The notes beneath the pieces were generated by a model. That model worked only from the letters and a program-made list of their open reading frames with translations, ran no database searches and was not told where the DNA came from. From Desertivirga arenae (GTDB lineage: Bacteria; Bacteroidota; Bacteroidia; Sphingobacteriales; Sphingobacteriaceae), in contig NZ_JAFEWE010000009.1 of the NCBI RefSeq assembly GCF_017355785.1, positions 173,972 to 237,971 of the forward strand: 64,000 nucleotides of DNA, given 5' to 3'. Position numbers and translations under genes: made by a program. This document shows positions 9,801-17,307 of this stretch, one piece after another. Positions within the stretch are counted from its first letter, which is position 1, and every line of letters starts with the position of its first letter.

Positions 9801-10581
9801 CACCATTGAAAGGCTCAACAGTTGTAGGGAAATTATGAGTTTCTGCCTTCACAGAAATAACCGATTCAAATTCCTTGACTTCGTAAAAGTCCGGTACATC
9901 CGCACGCTTAGGAGCAAATTGCTGAACTACTGGTCCTTTGATAAAGGCCACATTGTCCTTGTATGCAGAAACGATATCGTTAGGGTTAGCTTCAGAAGTC
10001 TTACGAATTAGTTTGAATAGAGAGGTTGGCTTTTCTTCACCGTCAATAATAAACTTGCCGTTAAAGATTTTATGACGACAGTGTTCTGAATTAACCTGGG
10101 AAAATCCGAATACCTCGGAGTCGGTAAGGGAGCGACCAAGGCGCTTTGAAAGTTGATTCAGGTATTCAACCTCTTCATCACTTAAAGATAAACCTTCCTG
10201 TTTATTATAAGCAGCTATATCCGTTACGGGTAAAACTGCTTCCGGATTAATATTGATAGTAAAAAGATCCTGGTTAAGATCACTATACTTTTGAGAAAGC
10301 ATTGGGTCGAAATCCGTGAAATCCTCTTTCACAATTTTAAACTCTTCAATCCTGATAATACCCGTAATGTCCATATTCTGGGTGATCTCAACAGCGTTAG
10401 TACTCCATGGCGTTATCATTGCAGCCCGTGGTCCAACAAAATAGCCAGCAAGTGTGCTATCAAGCTGAAGCTTGGCATTGCCAAAAAGCCATTCAAGTTT
10501 AGTAATGTCTGTGGAGGTAAGTTCCCGCTCAATTTGTACTGCGAAAACTGTATCAGGCTGATTTAAAAAGAAATGAAGCAT
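6898..10581 (-). CDS. purL: Phosphoribosylformylglycinamidine synthase (PurL-PurQ fusion)
   Basis: About 1,227 residues from the ATG at 10579-10581 (MLHFFLNQ). The open frame runs 36 codons further up to 10689, but the longer start adds a non-conserved basic leader, so the inner ATG is preferred and gives the usual family length. Domains: PurS-like N-terminus, FGAM synthase AIR-synthase-like halves ([36 protein letters not shown]), and a C-terminal class I glutamine amidotransferase with nucleophile Cys in VGICNGCQL and a late His in [11 protein letters not shown]. It makes FGAM from FGAR, ATP and glutamine in purine synthesis. Single gene on the minus strand, convergent with lepB. Confidence 0.95.
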   Translation of the reverse strand: [1227 protein letters not shown]

Positions 10582-10897
10582 GCTTATTTTCCTGAATCTT
10601 GATTGTTTACTGTGTAGCCACAAAGAACCTGCTTTTACATTAATATCCCTGTTATGGCATCTGCTTATGCAGGTTTTTTGAAGCGGCAAAGTTAGCGTTA
10701 AAAATCGAAAAATGCGGGTAAAAAGGTCTATAATCTGAGGGTTTTCTGGTGTGTATCTGCACCTTCGGATGTTTTGCTTAAGCTTAACAAAATAAGTAGG
10801 AGCAATAATTTAGTTCTTTTCTTTGGTGTTTCTTTGATTAGTGGTAACGAGAATTATTCTGATTCGGCAACTAAGTTTAAAATCCTAAGTTTGTAGT
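10582..10897. other. Divergent intergenic region purL/surE with inverted repeat in the purL leader
   Basis: 316 bases with no convincing ORF. On the purL side an inverted repeat AACCTGC (10626-10632) and GCAGGTT (10669-10675), extended by A/T, would form a 7-bp or longer stem enclosing 36 nt in the purL leader. On the surE side a TAAGTTTG box (10886-10893) ends four bases before the surE ATG. No known riboswitch fold was recognised. Confidence 0.45.
10886..10893 (+). promoter_or_regulatory. TAnnTTTG-type -7 box of surE
   Basis: TAAGTTTG fits the Bacteroidota -7 consensus and ends 4 nt before the surE ATG, which would give a leaderless or nearly leaderless mRNA. No clear TTTG/TTG -33 box at 17-20 nt upstream was found, which lowers confidence. 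Confidence 0.35.
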
Positions 10898-11677
10898 ATG
10901 AAAAACGAAAGACCTACTATTTTGGTGGTTAATGACGACGGGATTGATGCACCGGGAATTCAAACTTTATTGCATGCAATGAAAGAGTTGGGTAATGTAG
11001 TGGTGGTAGCGCCAGATGGACCGCAGTCTGGAATGGGCCATGCTATTACTATTAGTCGTCCGCTGCGTTTAGACCGGGTTCATATTTATCCGGATGTAGA
11101 AATGTACAAAACCTCAGGTACCCCGGCGGATTGTGTAAAACTCGCTGTTAATAAGGTTCTTCAGGGTAAGAAACCCGATCTATGTGTTTCTGGTATTAAT
11201 CATGGCTTAAATCATTCCATCAACGTGATCTACTCCGGAACTATGTCTGCCGCGGTCGAAGGAGCTATAGAAAGTATCCCATCAATCGGTTTTTCATATG
11301 ATGATTTTACATATGATGCAGATTTTAGAAGCTGTGTGCCCTATGTTAAGGCTATTGCTAAGCAGGTGCTGGAGCATGGTTTGCCACAGGGTACCTTATT
11401 AAACGTAAATTTCCCTAAAACTAATAAGATAAAGGGGCTGAAGATCTGCCGGCAAGCGAACGCTAAGTATGCCGAAGAATTTGATGAACGTTTGGATCCA
11501 CATAAGCGTAACTATTACTGGTTGACCGGTGTTTTTCAGCATAACGATAAAGGTGAGGACACTGATGTGTGGGCTTTAGAGAATGGTTATGCTTCTTTGG
11601 TTCCCGTACAATTTGATCTTACCGCACACCACGCAATTCCTTATTTAAATACCTGGAATATTAATGTTGAATCGTGA
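10898..11677 (+). CDS. surE: 5'/3'-nucleotidase SurE
   Basis: 259 residues. The metal-binding start LVVNDDG with Asp13-Asp14, the PDGPQSGMG loop, SGINHGLN and YSGTMSAAVEGA are all SurE signatures. The enzyme removes phosphate from nucleoside monophosphates in the cytoplasm and is linked to stationary-phase survival. It overlaps the next small gene by 14 bp, and that gene overlaps lpxB by 4 bp, so surE-orf86-lpxB is one operon, a frequent arrangement in this phylum. Confidence 0.95.
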   Translation: MKNERPTILVVNDDGIDAPGIQTLLHAMKELGNVVVVAPDGPQSGMGHAITISRPLRLDRVHIYPDVEMYKTSGTPADCVKLAVNKVLQGKKPDLCVSGINHGLNHSINVIYSGTMSAAVEGAIESIPSIGFSYDDFTYDADFRSCVPYVKAIAKQVLEHGLPQGTLLNVNFPKTNKIKGLKICRQANAKYAEEFDERLDPHKRNYYWLTGVFQHNDKGEDTDVWALENGYASLVPVQFDLTAHHAIPYLNTWNINVES

Positions 11678-11924
11678 TAATGTTTGGTTAGGTACCGTTT
11701 TGGGACTGGTCCTGCCGGGAATAGCTTTTTTGATAGTGGAAGTTTTAAAAATGAATGTAAACTTTCTTAAGAAGGCTGATCTGTTATATATTGGGTGCGT
11801 AGCCTTGAACCTTCTAATTATGAAGTATTACGCTAACCGATATATGGAATCAACGGCAAGAGGGATTATAGGATCTACCTTTATCTGCGCCTTCATCTTC
11901 TTTTTTTATAAAATGCAATTATGA
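11664..11924 (+). CDS. Small integral membrane protein between surE and lpxB (unknown function)
   Basis: 86 residues with three hydrophobic segments (about 8-28, 39-53, 67-82) and a Lys/Arg-containing loop pattern, so it is an inner-membrane protein. It starts inside the surE end (14-bp overlap) and its TGA overlaps the lpxB ATG (ATGA), which is strong evidence for a real, co-translated gene. No family was recognised. The position suggests a role near lipid A synthesis or envelope homeostasis, but this is inference only. Confidence 0.75.
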   Translation: MLNRDNVWLGTVLGLVLPGIAFLIVEVLKMNVNFLKKADLLYIGCVALNLLIMKYYANRYMESTARGIIGSTFICAFIFFFYKMQL

Positions 11925-13030
11925 GGTATTATCTTATTGCCGGGGAAGCATCAGGGGACCTTCATGGTGCTAACTTGATGCGTGCACTGAAGGCAGAAGA
12001 CCTCAACGCTGAATTTAGATTTCTCGGAGGGGATCTCATGACTGCTCAGGGTGGAGAAATTGTTAAGCATTATAGCGACATGTCATATATGGGCTTTGCT
12101 GAAGTTGTTCTTAATCTACGAACTATACTGAGGAATATGAAGCAGGCAAAAGCAGATTTGCTGCAGTACAATCCCGACGCTTTAATTCTTATTGATTTTC
12201 CCGGCTTCAATCTTAAAATTGCCGAGTTTGCTAAGCAGCATGGTATAAATGTTTATTACTATATATCTCCGAAAGTATGGGCATGGAACCAGAAACGGGT
12301 GTTGAAGATTAAAAAGGTGGTCGACAAGCTTTTTTGTATCCTTCCTTTTGAGGTTGACTTCTATAACGGCTGGGGAATGAAGGTTGACTATGTTGGAAAT
12401 CCTCTGCTCGATGCTATAGCTGCTTTTACTCCTGACAAGCAGTTCAGAGGCAGACATAACTTGACGGGAAAAAAGATAATAGCACTTCTGCCTGGAAGCA
12501 GAAAACAGGAGATTACCAAGATTCTACCTGAGATGCTGGAAACTGCCTCCCGCTTTCCTGAATATCAATTTGTTATAGCCGGAGCACCGAGCTTTAATGT
12601 AGCTTTCTATGACAAGTTTATTTTGGGGAGAAATATTCCTGTGGTTTTTAATAGCACTTACGATTTGCTAAAAAATGCAGATGCTGCCATTGTAACCTCG
12701 GGAACTGCTACTTTAGAAACTGCATTATTTCATGTTCCTGAAGTTGTTGTTTACAAAACCAGTGCTGTTTCTGTCGCTATTGCCCGAATGGTTATTAAGA
12801 TCAGGTTCATTTCGCTTGTTAATTTAATAATGGACAGACTGATAGTAAAGGAGTTAATTCAGGAGGATTGTAATTCTGAAAAGATAGGTGAGGAGTTAGA
12901 GCTTTTGTTGGGGGGAAGTTACAGGGAAGAAATGTTAAAGAATTATCAGGAGCTTTCCGATCGGATGGGAGATCCGGGTGCTTCTGAGAAGACAGCACGG
13001 CTTATAGTAAAAAGCCTCGGAGAAACATAG
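11921..13030 (+). CDS. lpxB: Lipid-A-disaccharide synthase
   Basis: 369 residues, glycosyltransferase family 19. The N-terminus YLIAGEASGDLHGANL, the GGDLM motif, the YYISPKVWAWNQKR stretch, LPGSRKQEI and the late TSGTATLETAL nucleotide-binding region are diagnostic. It joins UDP-2,3-diacylglucosamine and lipid X to give the lipid A disaccharide at the inner face of the inner membrane. Length is normal. Its stop codon lies within the loop of a terminator hairpin. Confidence 0.95.
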   Translation: MRYYLIAGEASGDLHGANLMRALKAEDLNAEFRFLGGDLMTAQGGEIVKHYSDMSYMGFAEVVLNLRTILRNMKQAKADLLQYNPDALILIDFPGFNLKIAEFAKQHGINVYYYISPKVWAWNQKRVLKIKKVVDKLFCILPFEVDFYNGWGMKVDYVGNPLLDAIAAFTPDKQFRGRHNLTGKKIIALLPGSRKQEITKILPEMLETASRFPEYQFVIAGAPSFNVAFYDKFILGRNIPVVFNSTYDLLKNADAAIVTSGTATLETALFHVPEVVVYKTSAVSVAIARMVIKIRFISLVNLIMDRLIVKELIQEDCNSEKIGEELELLLGGSYREEMLKNYQELSDRMGDPGASEKTARLIVKSLGET

Positions 13031-13046
13031 TTCACCGAGGCTTTTT
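13009..13046. terminator. Terminator overlapping the lpxB stop
   Basis: AAAAAGCCTCGG (13009-13020) pairs with CCGAGGCTTTTT (13035-13046) as a perfect 12-bp stem with a 14-nt loop that contains the lpxB stop codon. A/T ends on both sides make it usable from either direction, including for the small minus-strand gene at 13157-13267. Confidence 0.85.
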
Positions 13047-13050
13047 CTAA

Positions 13051-13151
13051 TGACTTCAGGTTAAATTAACACAAATCAAAACATATCAACCTAACAAAAT
13101 CTAACCACTTTATCTATCAAACAACAAATCAACCTAATTCACCTGAAGTCA
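13051..13151. repeat. 101-nt element: 11-bp inverted repeat enclosing a G-free top strand
   Basis: TGACTTCAGGT (13051-13061) and ACCTGAAGTCA (13141-13151) are a perfect 11-bp inverted repeat. Between them the top strand has no G at all (13061-13144, 84 nt), so a minus-strand RNA would have a C-free loop. ATCAACCTAA occurs twice inside (13085-13094 and 13128-13137). It lies just after the stop of the 36-residue minus-strand ORF and just before the lpxB terminator. No known element matches; a small 3' UTR structure, an ncRNA or a mobile-element remnant are possible. Confidence 0.55.
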
Positions 13152-13156
13152 ACTAT

Positions 13157-13267
13157 TTATTTCTGGAGCCTGTTTCCGCTTTGATTTCTAACCGGTACCA
13201 GGGCAGGTGTTTTCTTTCTCAAACCATTCACAAAGTCAGAAACCAATTCTTTTAATCTTTCAAACAT
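13157..13267 (-). CDS. Candidate 36-residue small protein with own promoter-like boxes
   Basis: ATG at 13265-13267, TAA at 13157-13159. The peptide begins MFERLKELVSDFVNGLRKK, a run that would make an amphipathic basic helix, followed by a Pro/Val segment (TPALVPV) and a polar basic tail. On the minus strand CAAA at 13319-13322 (TTTG) and TAAACTTA at 13292-13299 (read TAAGTTTA) are separated by 19 nt, the Bacteroidota sigma-A spacing with one mismatch, 24 nt before the ATG; an AAGGGG purine run lies just upstream of the start. It may instead be the tail of the sulfatase transcript. No family recognised. Confidence 0.5.
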   Translation of the reverse strand: MFERLKELVSDFVNGLRKKTPALVPVRNQSGNRLQK

Positions 13268-13291
13268 ATTAACCCCTTTTCTTAGTAATTG

Positions 13292-13322
13292 TAAACTTAA
13301 TTAATTACGAGCCGAATTCAAA
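13292..13322 (-). promoter_or_regulatory. Promoter candidate for the 36-residue ORF (TTTG-N19-TAAGTTTA)
   Basis: On the minus strand TTTG (13322-13319) is followed after 19 nt by TAAGTTTA (13299-13292). This differs from the Bacteroidota TTTG-N19-TAnnTTTG consensus only in the last base. It sits in the 146 bp between the sulfatase stop and the small ORF. Confidence 0.4.
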
Positions 13323-13370
13323 AATATTGTTCATTGCCAGATATTTAATTGATTTCTCAAGGCTTACAAT

Positions 13371-13385
13371 ACTGTTACGAACAGT
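13371..13385. repeat. ACTGTT-acg-AACAGT palindrome after the sulfatase gene
   Basis: A perfect 6-bp inverted repeat with a 3-nt centre lies 29 bp beyond the sulfatase stop. It has no T tract, so it is a weak terminator at best and could be an operator for the small gene downstream. Confidence 0.35.
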
Positions 13386-13413
13386 GATTGTTAAAGGTTC
13401 GCTGAAAATAGAA

Positions 13414-14820
13414 TTATTGTTCAACGTCGTCCCAGTTAAATGCCGGATTTTCTGAGGTAGTTTTTGACTTCTTCATAAGAGATTTCAGCTCCTGTACCTT
13501 CGCATAGTTTGTTGAAGCAATATTATTTTTTTCACCAACATCGCTTCTTAAGTTATATAACTCTAACACCTCTGGTTTCCCTTTGTCTTTATATCGAATC
13601 AGCTTCCAGTTTCCTTGTAAAAGCGCCTCTTTGAACCCTTTCTCGCTGAATTGCCAGTAAAGGTATTCGTGTTGTTTCTGAGTATTACCAGACAGGGCGT
13701 TTACGAAGGAAATACCGTCAATATTGCCGGGAACGGTGGTTGATGTGAGTTGGCCGATTGTTGGCATCATATCCCAAAAAGCCCATGCATCTTCCCTTGT
13801 TTTTCCTGCAGGAACTCTTCCTGGAGCTCTTACGATAAGAGGAACACGAATTCCTCCTTCATACAGGTCTCTTTTTACTCCTCTTAAGGGGCCGCTGCTA
13901 TTAAAGTAAGCAGGATCTCCGCCGCCTTCTTCATGAGGCCCATTGTCGCTGGTGAAAATAATATAGGTGTCGTTTTCTAAACCGAGGTTTTTGACTTGTT
14001 TGACAATGTTGGCCACATCCTGATCAAGCCTGTACATCATTGCTGCAAAGGCTGCATGAGGCTGAGGTTGACTATGGTAGGATGCGCCGTTCTGATAATA
14101 AGGCTTTTCTGGAGGATACTTGCTGCTACCATCATCGTTCTGAAACTTCTTCATCAAATTCTCAGGTACTTTAAGCTCTGCATGAGGAAGTGTTGTTGAA
14201 AGGTATAGAAAAAAGGGCTTATTTTTGTTTTCTTTTATAAAGCCTAAAGCATGATCGAGAATTAGGTCGGGTACATATTGGGCAGAGTCTATATTCACCT
14301 TACTTAATTCCCGGTTCTTAACCTCAAATAGATGGTCTGTATAATAATGATGAGCATGTCTTTGTAAAAGATATCCATAAAAGCTATCGAAGCCTTTCAA
14401 ATGCGGAGCTCCTGGTTCGTTTTCTAATCCTAGTCCCCATTTTCCAAACATTCCTGTTACATAACCATTATTTTGCAGGTGTTGAGCTAAGGTAGTATCC
14501 TGAGGGCGTAATGAAGCATTAGCATTACCGCGAATGTAAGCATGTCCCATATGTTTCCCTGTCATCAAAGCAGCTCTAGAAGGAGCACACACGGTGTTAC
14601 CTGCATAGAAGTGGGTGAATTTGGTACCCTCTTGAGCCAGTTTATCGATGTTAGGTGTTTTTATAGGACTTCTTGAATTAAATGATGAGACATTACCGTA
14701 TCCCAGGTCGTCGGCAAGTATGAAGATAATGTTCGGCCTTTTAACTGCGGTCTTCTGTGCCTTTGCAGTAGTAATAGAAGCTGCAAGGACAAAAAGACCT
14801 ATTATTTGTTTAACGTGCAT
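13414..14820 (-). CDS. Type I (formylglycine-dependent) sulfatase, exported
   Basis: 468 residues from the ATG at 14818-14820; the open frame extends 12 codons further but the inner Met gives a clean signal peptide (residues 1-21, ending TTAKA-Q). Sulfatase fold: metal ligands in FILADDLGYG (Asp37-Asp38), the sulfatase signature with Cys78 in VCAPSRAALMTGKH, which must be turned into formylglycine by an FGE- or anSME-type enzyme, and a later FTSDNGPHE metal site. It would hydrolyse sulfate esters, probably of sulfated polysaccharide, in the periplasm or outside. The maturase and substrate genes are not in the window. Divergent from the HAD gene. Confidence 0.9.
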   Translation of the reverse strand: MHVKQIIGLFVLAASITTAKAQKTAVKRPNIIFILADDLGYGNVSSFNSRSPIKTPNIDKLAQEGTKFTHFYAGNTVCAPSRAALMTGKHMGHAYIRGNANASLRPQDTTLAQHLQNNGYVTGMFGKWGLGLENEPGAPHLKGFDSFYGYLLQRHAHHYYTDHLFEVKNRELSKVNIDSAQYVPDLILDHALGFIKENKNKPFFLYLSTTLPHAELKVPENLMKKFQNDDGSSKYPPEKPYYQNGASYHSQPQPHAAFAAMMYRLDQDVANIVKQVKNLGLENDTYIIFTSDNGPHEEGGGDPAYFNSSGPLRGVKRDLYEGGIRVPLIVRAPGRVPAGKTREDAWAFWDMMPTIGQLTSTTVPGNIDGISFVNALSGNTQKQHEYLYWQFSEKGFKEALLQGNWKLIRYKDKGKPEVLELYNLRSDVGEKNNIASTNYAKVQELKSLMKKSKTTSENPAFNWDDVEQ

Positions 14821-14912
14821 ATTGAAGGATACTCTATTGGTCTTATAGGCAAACATAATGCATTGTTTATTATTCTTTTAATAAATTTTAGTTTATTAGC
14901 ATCAATTTTACG

Positions 14913-15578
14913 ATGACAGAAATGATGAAAGCTTTCCTTTTTGATTTAAACGGGACAATGATCGATGACATGGATTATCATACTGATGCATGGCATGAAA
15001 TTTTAAATAATGATTTAGGTGCAAATCTTAGTCGCGAGCAGGTAAAGAAGGAAATGTATGGGAAAAATCACGAACTATTGGTCAGGGTATTTGGAGATGA
15101 AAAGTTTACAGAAGAGGAGAAAGATAAGATTTCTTTTGAAAAGGAGCGCCGTTATCAGAGCCGCTTTAAACCTCACTTGAAATTAATAAATGGACTAGCT
15201 GAGTTTTTGAAAAAAGCACATGATAGAGGTATAAAAATGGCAATTGGATCTGCCGCTATTACCTCCAATGTCGACTTCGTTTTAGATGGGGTGAATATAA
15301 GGGAATATTTTCCGGTTGTCATTAGTGCGGATAATGTTAGTGTGAGTAAGCCTGATCCTGAAACATTTTTAAAGGGAGCTGAACAACTGGGAATAAATCC
15401 GGAGGATTGTATTGTTTTTGAAGATAATCCTAATGGCGTTGAAGCAGCAAGAAGAGCTGGAATGAAATGCGTTGTTCTTACCACTATGCATGAGGAGTAT
15501 GAATTTACCGGTCTTGATAATATTCTAGTCTTTGTAGATGACTATGAAGATCCTTTTTTTGAAGAGTTCTTGAAGTAG
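14913..15578 (+). CDS. HAD-superfamily hydrolase, beta-phosphoglucomutase-like, with DxN motif
   Basis: About 221 residues; Met4 or Met5 are alternative starts. Class IA cap HAD fold: motif I is FLFDLNGTMIDD with nucleophile Asp11 but Asn13 in place of the second Asp; motif II Ser in IGSAAITS; motif III Lys in VSKPDPETF; motif IV in FEDNPNGVEAARRAGM. Nearest named groups are beta-phosphoglucomutases and sugar phosphatases. The Asn at the general acid/base position would be expected to change activity. Divergent from the sulfatase and convergent with araA, with a terminator between. Confidence 0.85.
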   Translation: MTEMMKAFLFDLNGTMIDDMDYHTDAWHEILNNDLGANLSREQVKKEMYGKNHELLVRVFGDEKFTEEEKDKISFEKERRYQSRFKPHLKLINGLAEFLKKAHDRGIKMAIGSAAITSNVDFVLDGVNIREYFPVVISADNVSVSKPDPETFLKGAEQLGINPEDCIVFEDNPNGVEAARRAGMKCVVLTTMHEEYEFTGLDNILVFVDDYEDPFFEEFLK

Positions 15579-15616
15579 TTCATCTTTTGGATAAGGTTAG
15601 GAAACGAAGCATTTAA

Positions 15617-15652
15617 AAAGGGAAGGCCATTCAAAATGGCCTTTCCCGTTAT
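15617..15652. terminator. Terminator between HAD gene and araA
   Basis: GGGAAGGCCAT (15620-15630) pairs with ATGGCCTTTCCC (15636-15647), one bulged base, 5-nt loop, with an A run before it and a T-rich tail after it. It can serve both convergent genes. Confidence 0.8.
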
Positions 15653-15664
15653 CTTTTATTAAGC

Positions 15665-17167
15665 TTAAGCTTTGTTTATCTGATAATAAACATCACTCCA
15701 TCTTAATTCATTCTTCAATGAGTAAAGATCGGTGTTCTTTCCGATTTTAACATATTCAACTCCTGCCATATCAGAGAATGCTTCCATATGCTCTGAGGTA
15801 AGGTTCTGGCTGTAACAAGTGTGGTGAGCGCCACCCGCCAGGATCCAGGCAGCACATCCTGTTTTCATGTCAGGGTATGGTTTCCAAAGAACACGAGCAA
15901 CAGGAAGTTTCGGCAGGTCATTCTCTGGAGCTACTGCTTCAACTTCATTAACGATCAGTCGGAAACGGTTACCCATATCTACCATGGAGGCATTAATTGC
16001 CGGACCTGCAGCTACATTAAATACTAACCGTACAGGATCTTCTTTTCCGCCAATTCCTAATGGATGGATTTCACATTTAGCTTGTCCGTCTGCAATTGAC
16101 TCACATATCTCAAGCATGTGCGAACCTAATACTAAAGGATTTGATGGATCGAAGTGGTAAGTATAGTCTTCCATGAAAGCGTTTCCACCTTTAAGACCAC
16201 TACCCATAACTTTCATTGCACGAACCAAAGCAGCTGTTTTCCAGTCGCCTTCTCCTGCGAACCCGTATCCCTGATTCATCAAACGCTGAGCTGCAATACC
16301 TGGTAACTGCTTCATTCCATGAAGATCCTCAAAGGTATCAGAGAAGCCTTTATAGTTTCCAGCTTCCAGGAACGCTTTTAATCCTAATTCGATCTTTGCT
16401 GCGTCTCTTAAAGAAGAGTACCTTGCACCTCCTTTGCGAAGTACATCAACTACTGCATAACGTGCTTCATATTCTGCAGTTAATTGGTCAACTTCTGCAT
16501 CGCTGATCTGATTAATAACAGCTACAAGGTCACCAATGCCGTGAGTGTTTACCGAGAAACCGAATTTCAATTCAGCTTCAACCTTATCTCCATCTGTAAC
16601 TGCAACATAACGCATGTTATCACCAAAACGCACAAATCTTGCGCCTTGCCAATCATTCCAACCAGCAGCAGCGCGAGCCCAGCCATTTAATTGATCCAGT
16701 ACCTCAGGATCTTGCCAGTGACCTACAACTACTTTGCGATTGATCTTCATTCTTGACATCATGAAGCCAGTTTCCCTGTCTCCATGTGCACTTTGATTCA
16801 AGTTCATGAAGTCCATGTCGATAGTAGCCCAAGGAATATCGCGATTGTACTGAGTGTGCAGATGCGCAATTGGTTTTTGAAGGGCTCTCAAGCCAGTGAT
16901 CCACATTTTAGCAGGAGAGAACGTGTGCATCCAGGTAATGATACCGATAACATTTGGAGCAACGTTAGCTTCCTGGCAAATAGCAAAGATTTCTTCCGTG
17001 CTTTTCACAGTAGGTTTGAAAACTACACGAACCGGGATTTGAGAAGCATTATTCAAGAAAGCGGCGATCTCTTCAGAGTGGGCTGCAACTTGTTTTAAAG
17101 TTTCTTCCCCGTACAAGTCCTGGCTTCCTGTTACGAACCAAACTTCAAATTTTTTAAGGTCAGTCAT
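15665..17167 (-). CDS. araA: L-arabinose isomerase
   Basis: 500 residues, the normal length. The start [18 protein letters not shown], the [15 protein letters not shown] region, the [18 protein letters not shown] catalytic region with Glu, and late GGAHHTCYS are AraA signatures; Mn-binding Glu/His residues lie in these blocks. It converts L-arabinose to L-ribulose in the cytoplasm. Third gene of the minus-strand araB-araD-araA run. Its 5' side holds three copies of TTTACGA (bottom strand TCGTAAA) within 40 bp of the ATG. Confidence 0.95.
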   Translation of the reverse strand: MTDLKKFEVWFVTGSQDLYGEETLKQVAAHSEEIAAFLNNASQIPVRVVFKPTVKSTEEIFAICQEANVAPNVIGIITWMHTFSPAKMWITGLRALQKPIAHLHTQYNRDIPWATIDMDFMNLNQSAHGDRETGFMMSRMKINRKVVVGHWQDPEVLDQLNGWARAAAGWNDWQGARFVRFGDNMRYVAVTDGDKVEAELKFGFSVNTHGIGDLVAVINQISDAEVDQLTAEYEARYAVVDVLRKGGARYSSLRDAAKIELGLKAFLEAGNYKGFSDTFEDLHGMKQLPGIAAQRLMNQGYGFAGEGDWKTAALVRAMKVMGSGLKGGNAFMEDYTYHFDPSNPLVLGSHMLEICESIADGQAKCEIHPLGIGGKEDPVRLVFNVAAGPAINASMVDMGNRFRLIVNEVEAVAPENDLPKLPVARVLWKPYPDMKTGCAAWILAGGAHHTCYSQNLTSEHMEAFSDMAGVEYVKIGKNTDLYSLKNELRWSDVYYQINKA

Positions 17168-17175
17168 TTTTTTAT

Positions 17176-17201
17176 TTACGATTTACGATTTACGATTTTT
17201 C
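17176..17201. repeat. Triple TTTACGA tandem repeat just upstream of araA
   Basis: Three 7-bp units in tandem (TTTACGA) lie directly before the araA ATG on the minus strand, followed by an A/T run. Possible slippage-prone or translation-tuning leader; no known operator matches. Confidence 0.5.
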
Positions 17202-17253
17202 CTTTAGAGGCTATATGAAAGAAGCCCGACTTCTTCAACGAAGGCTTAAATTA

Positions 17254-17290
17254 GCGAATGCCCTTGATGCAAAACATACAGGGCATTCGT
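17254..17290 (-). other. Hairpin between araD and araA
   Basis: CGAATGCCCT (17255-17264) pairs with AGGGCATTCG (17280-17289), a perfect 10-bp stem with a 15-nt loop, located after the araD stop. There is no U tract, so an mRNA stabiliser/processing site that changes the araA:araD ratio is as likely as a terminator. Confidence 0.5.
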
Positions 17291-17307
17291 TAGATCCTCA
17301 CATTCGT

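Noticed and set aside
10582..10689. Upstream extension of purL by 36 codons
   Set aside because: Extension is not conserved in the family and enters the divergent promoter region; inner ATG gives the usual length.
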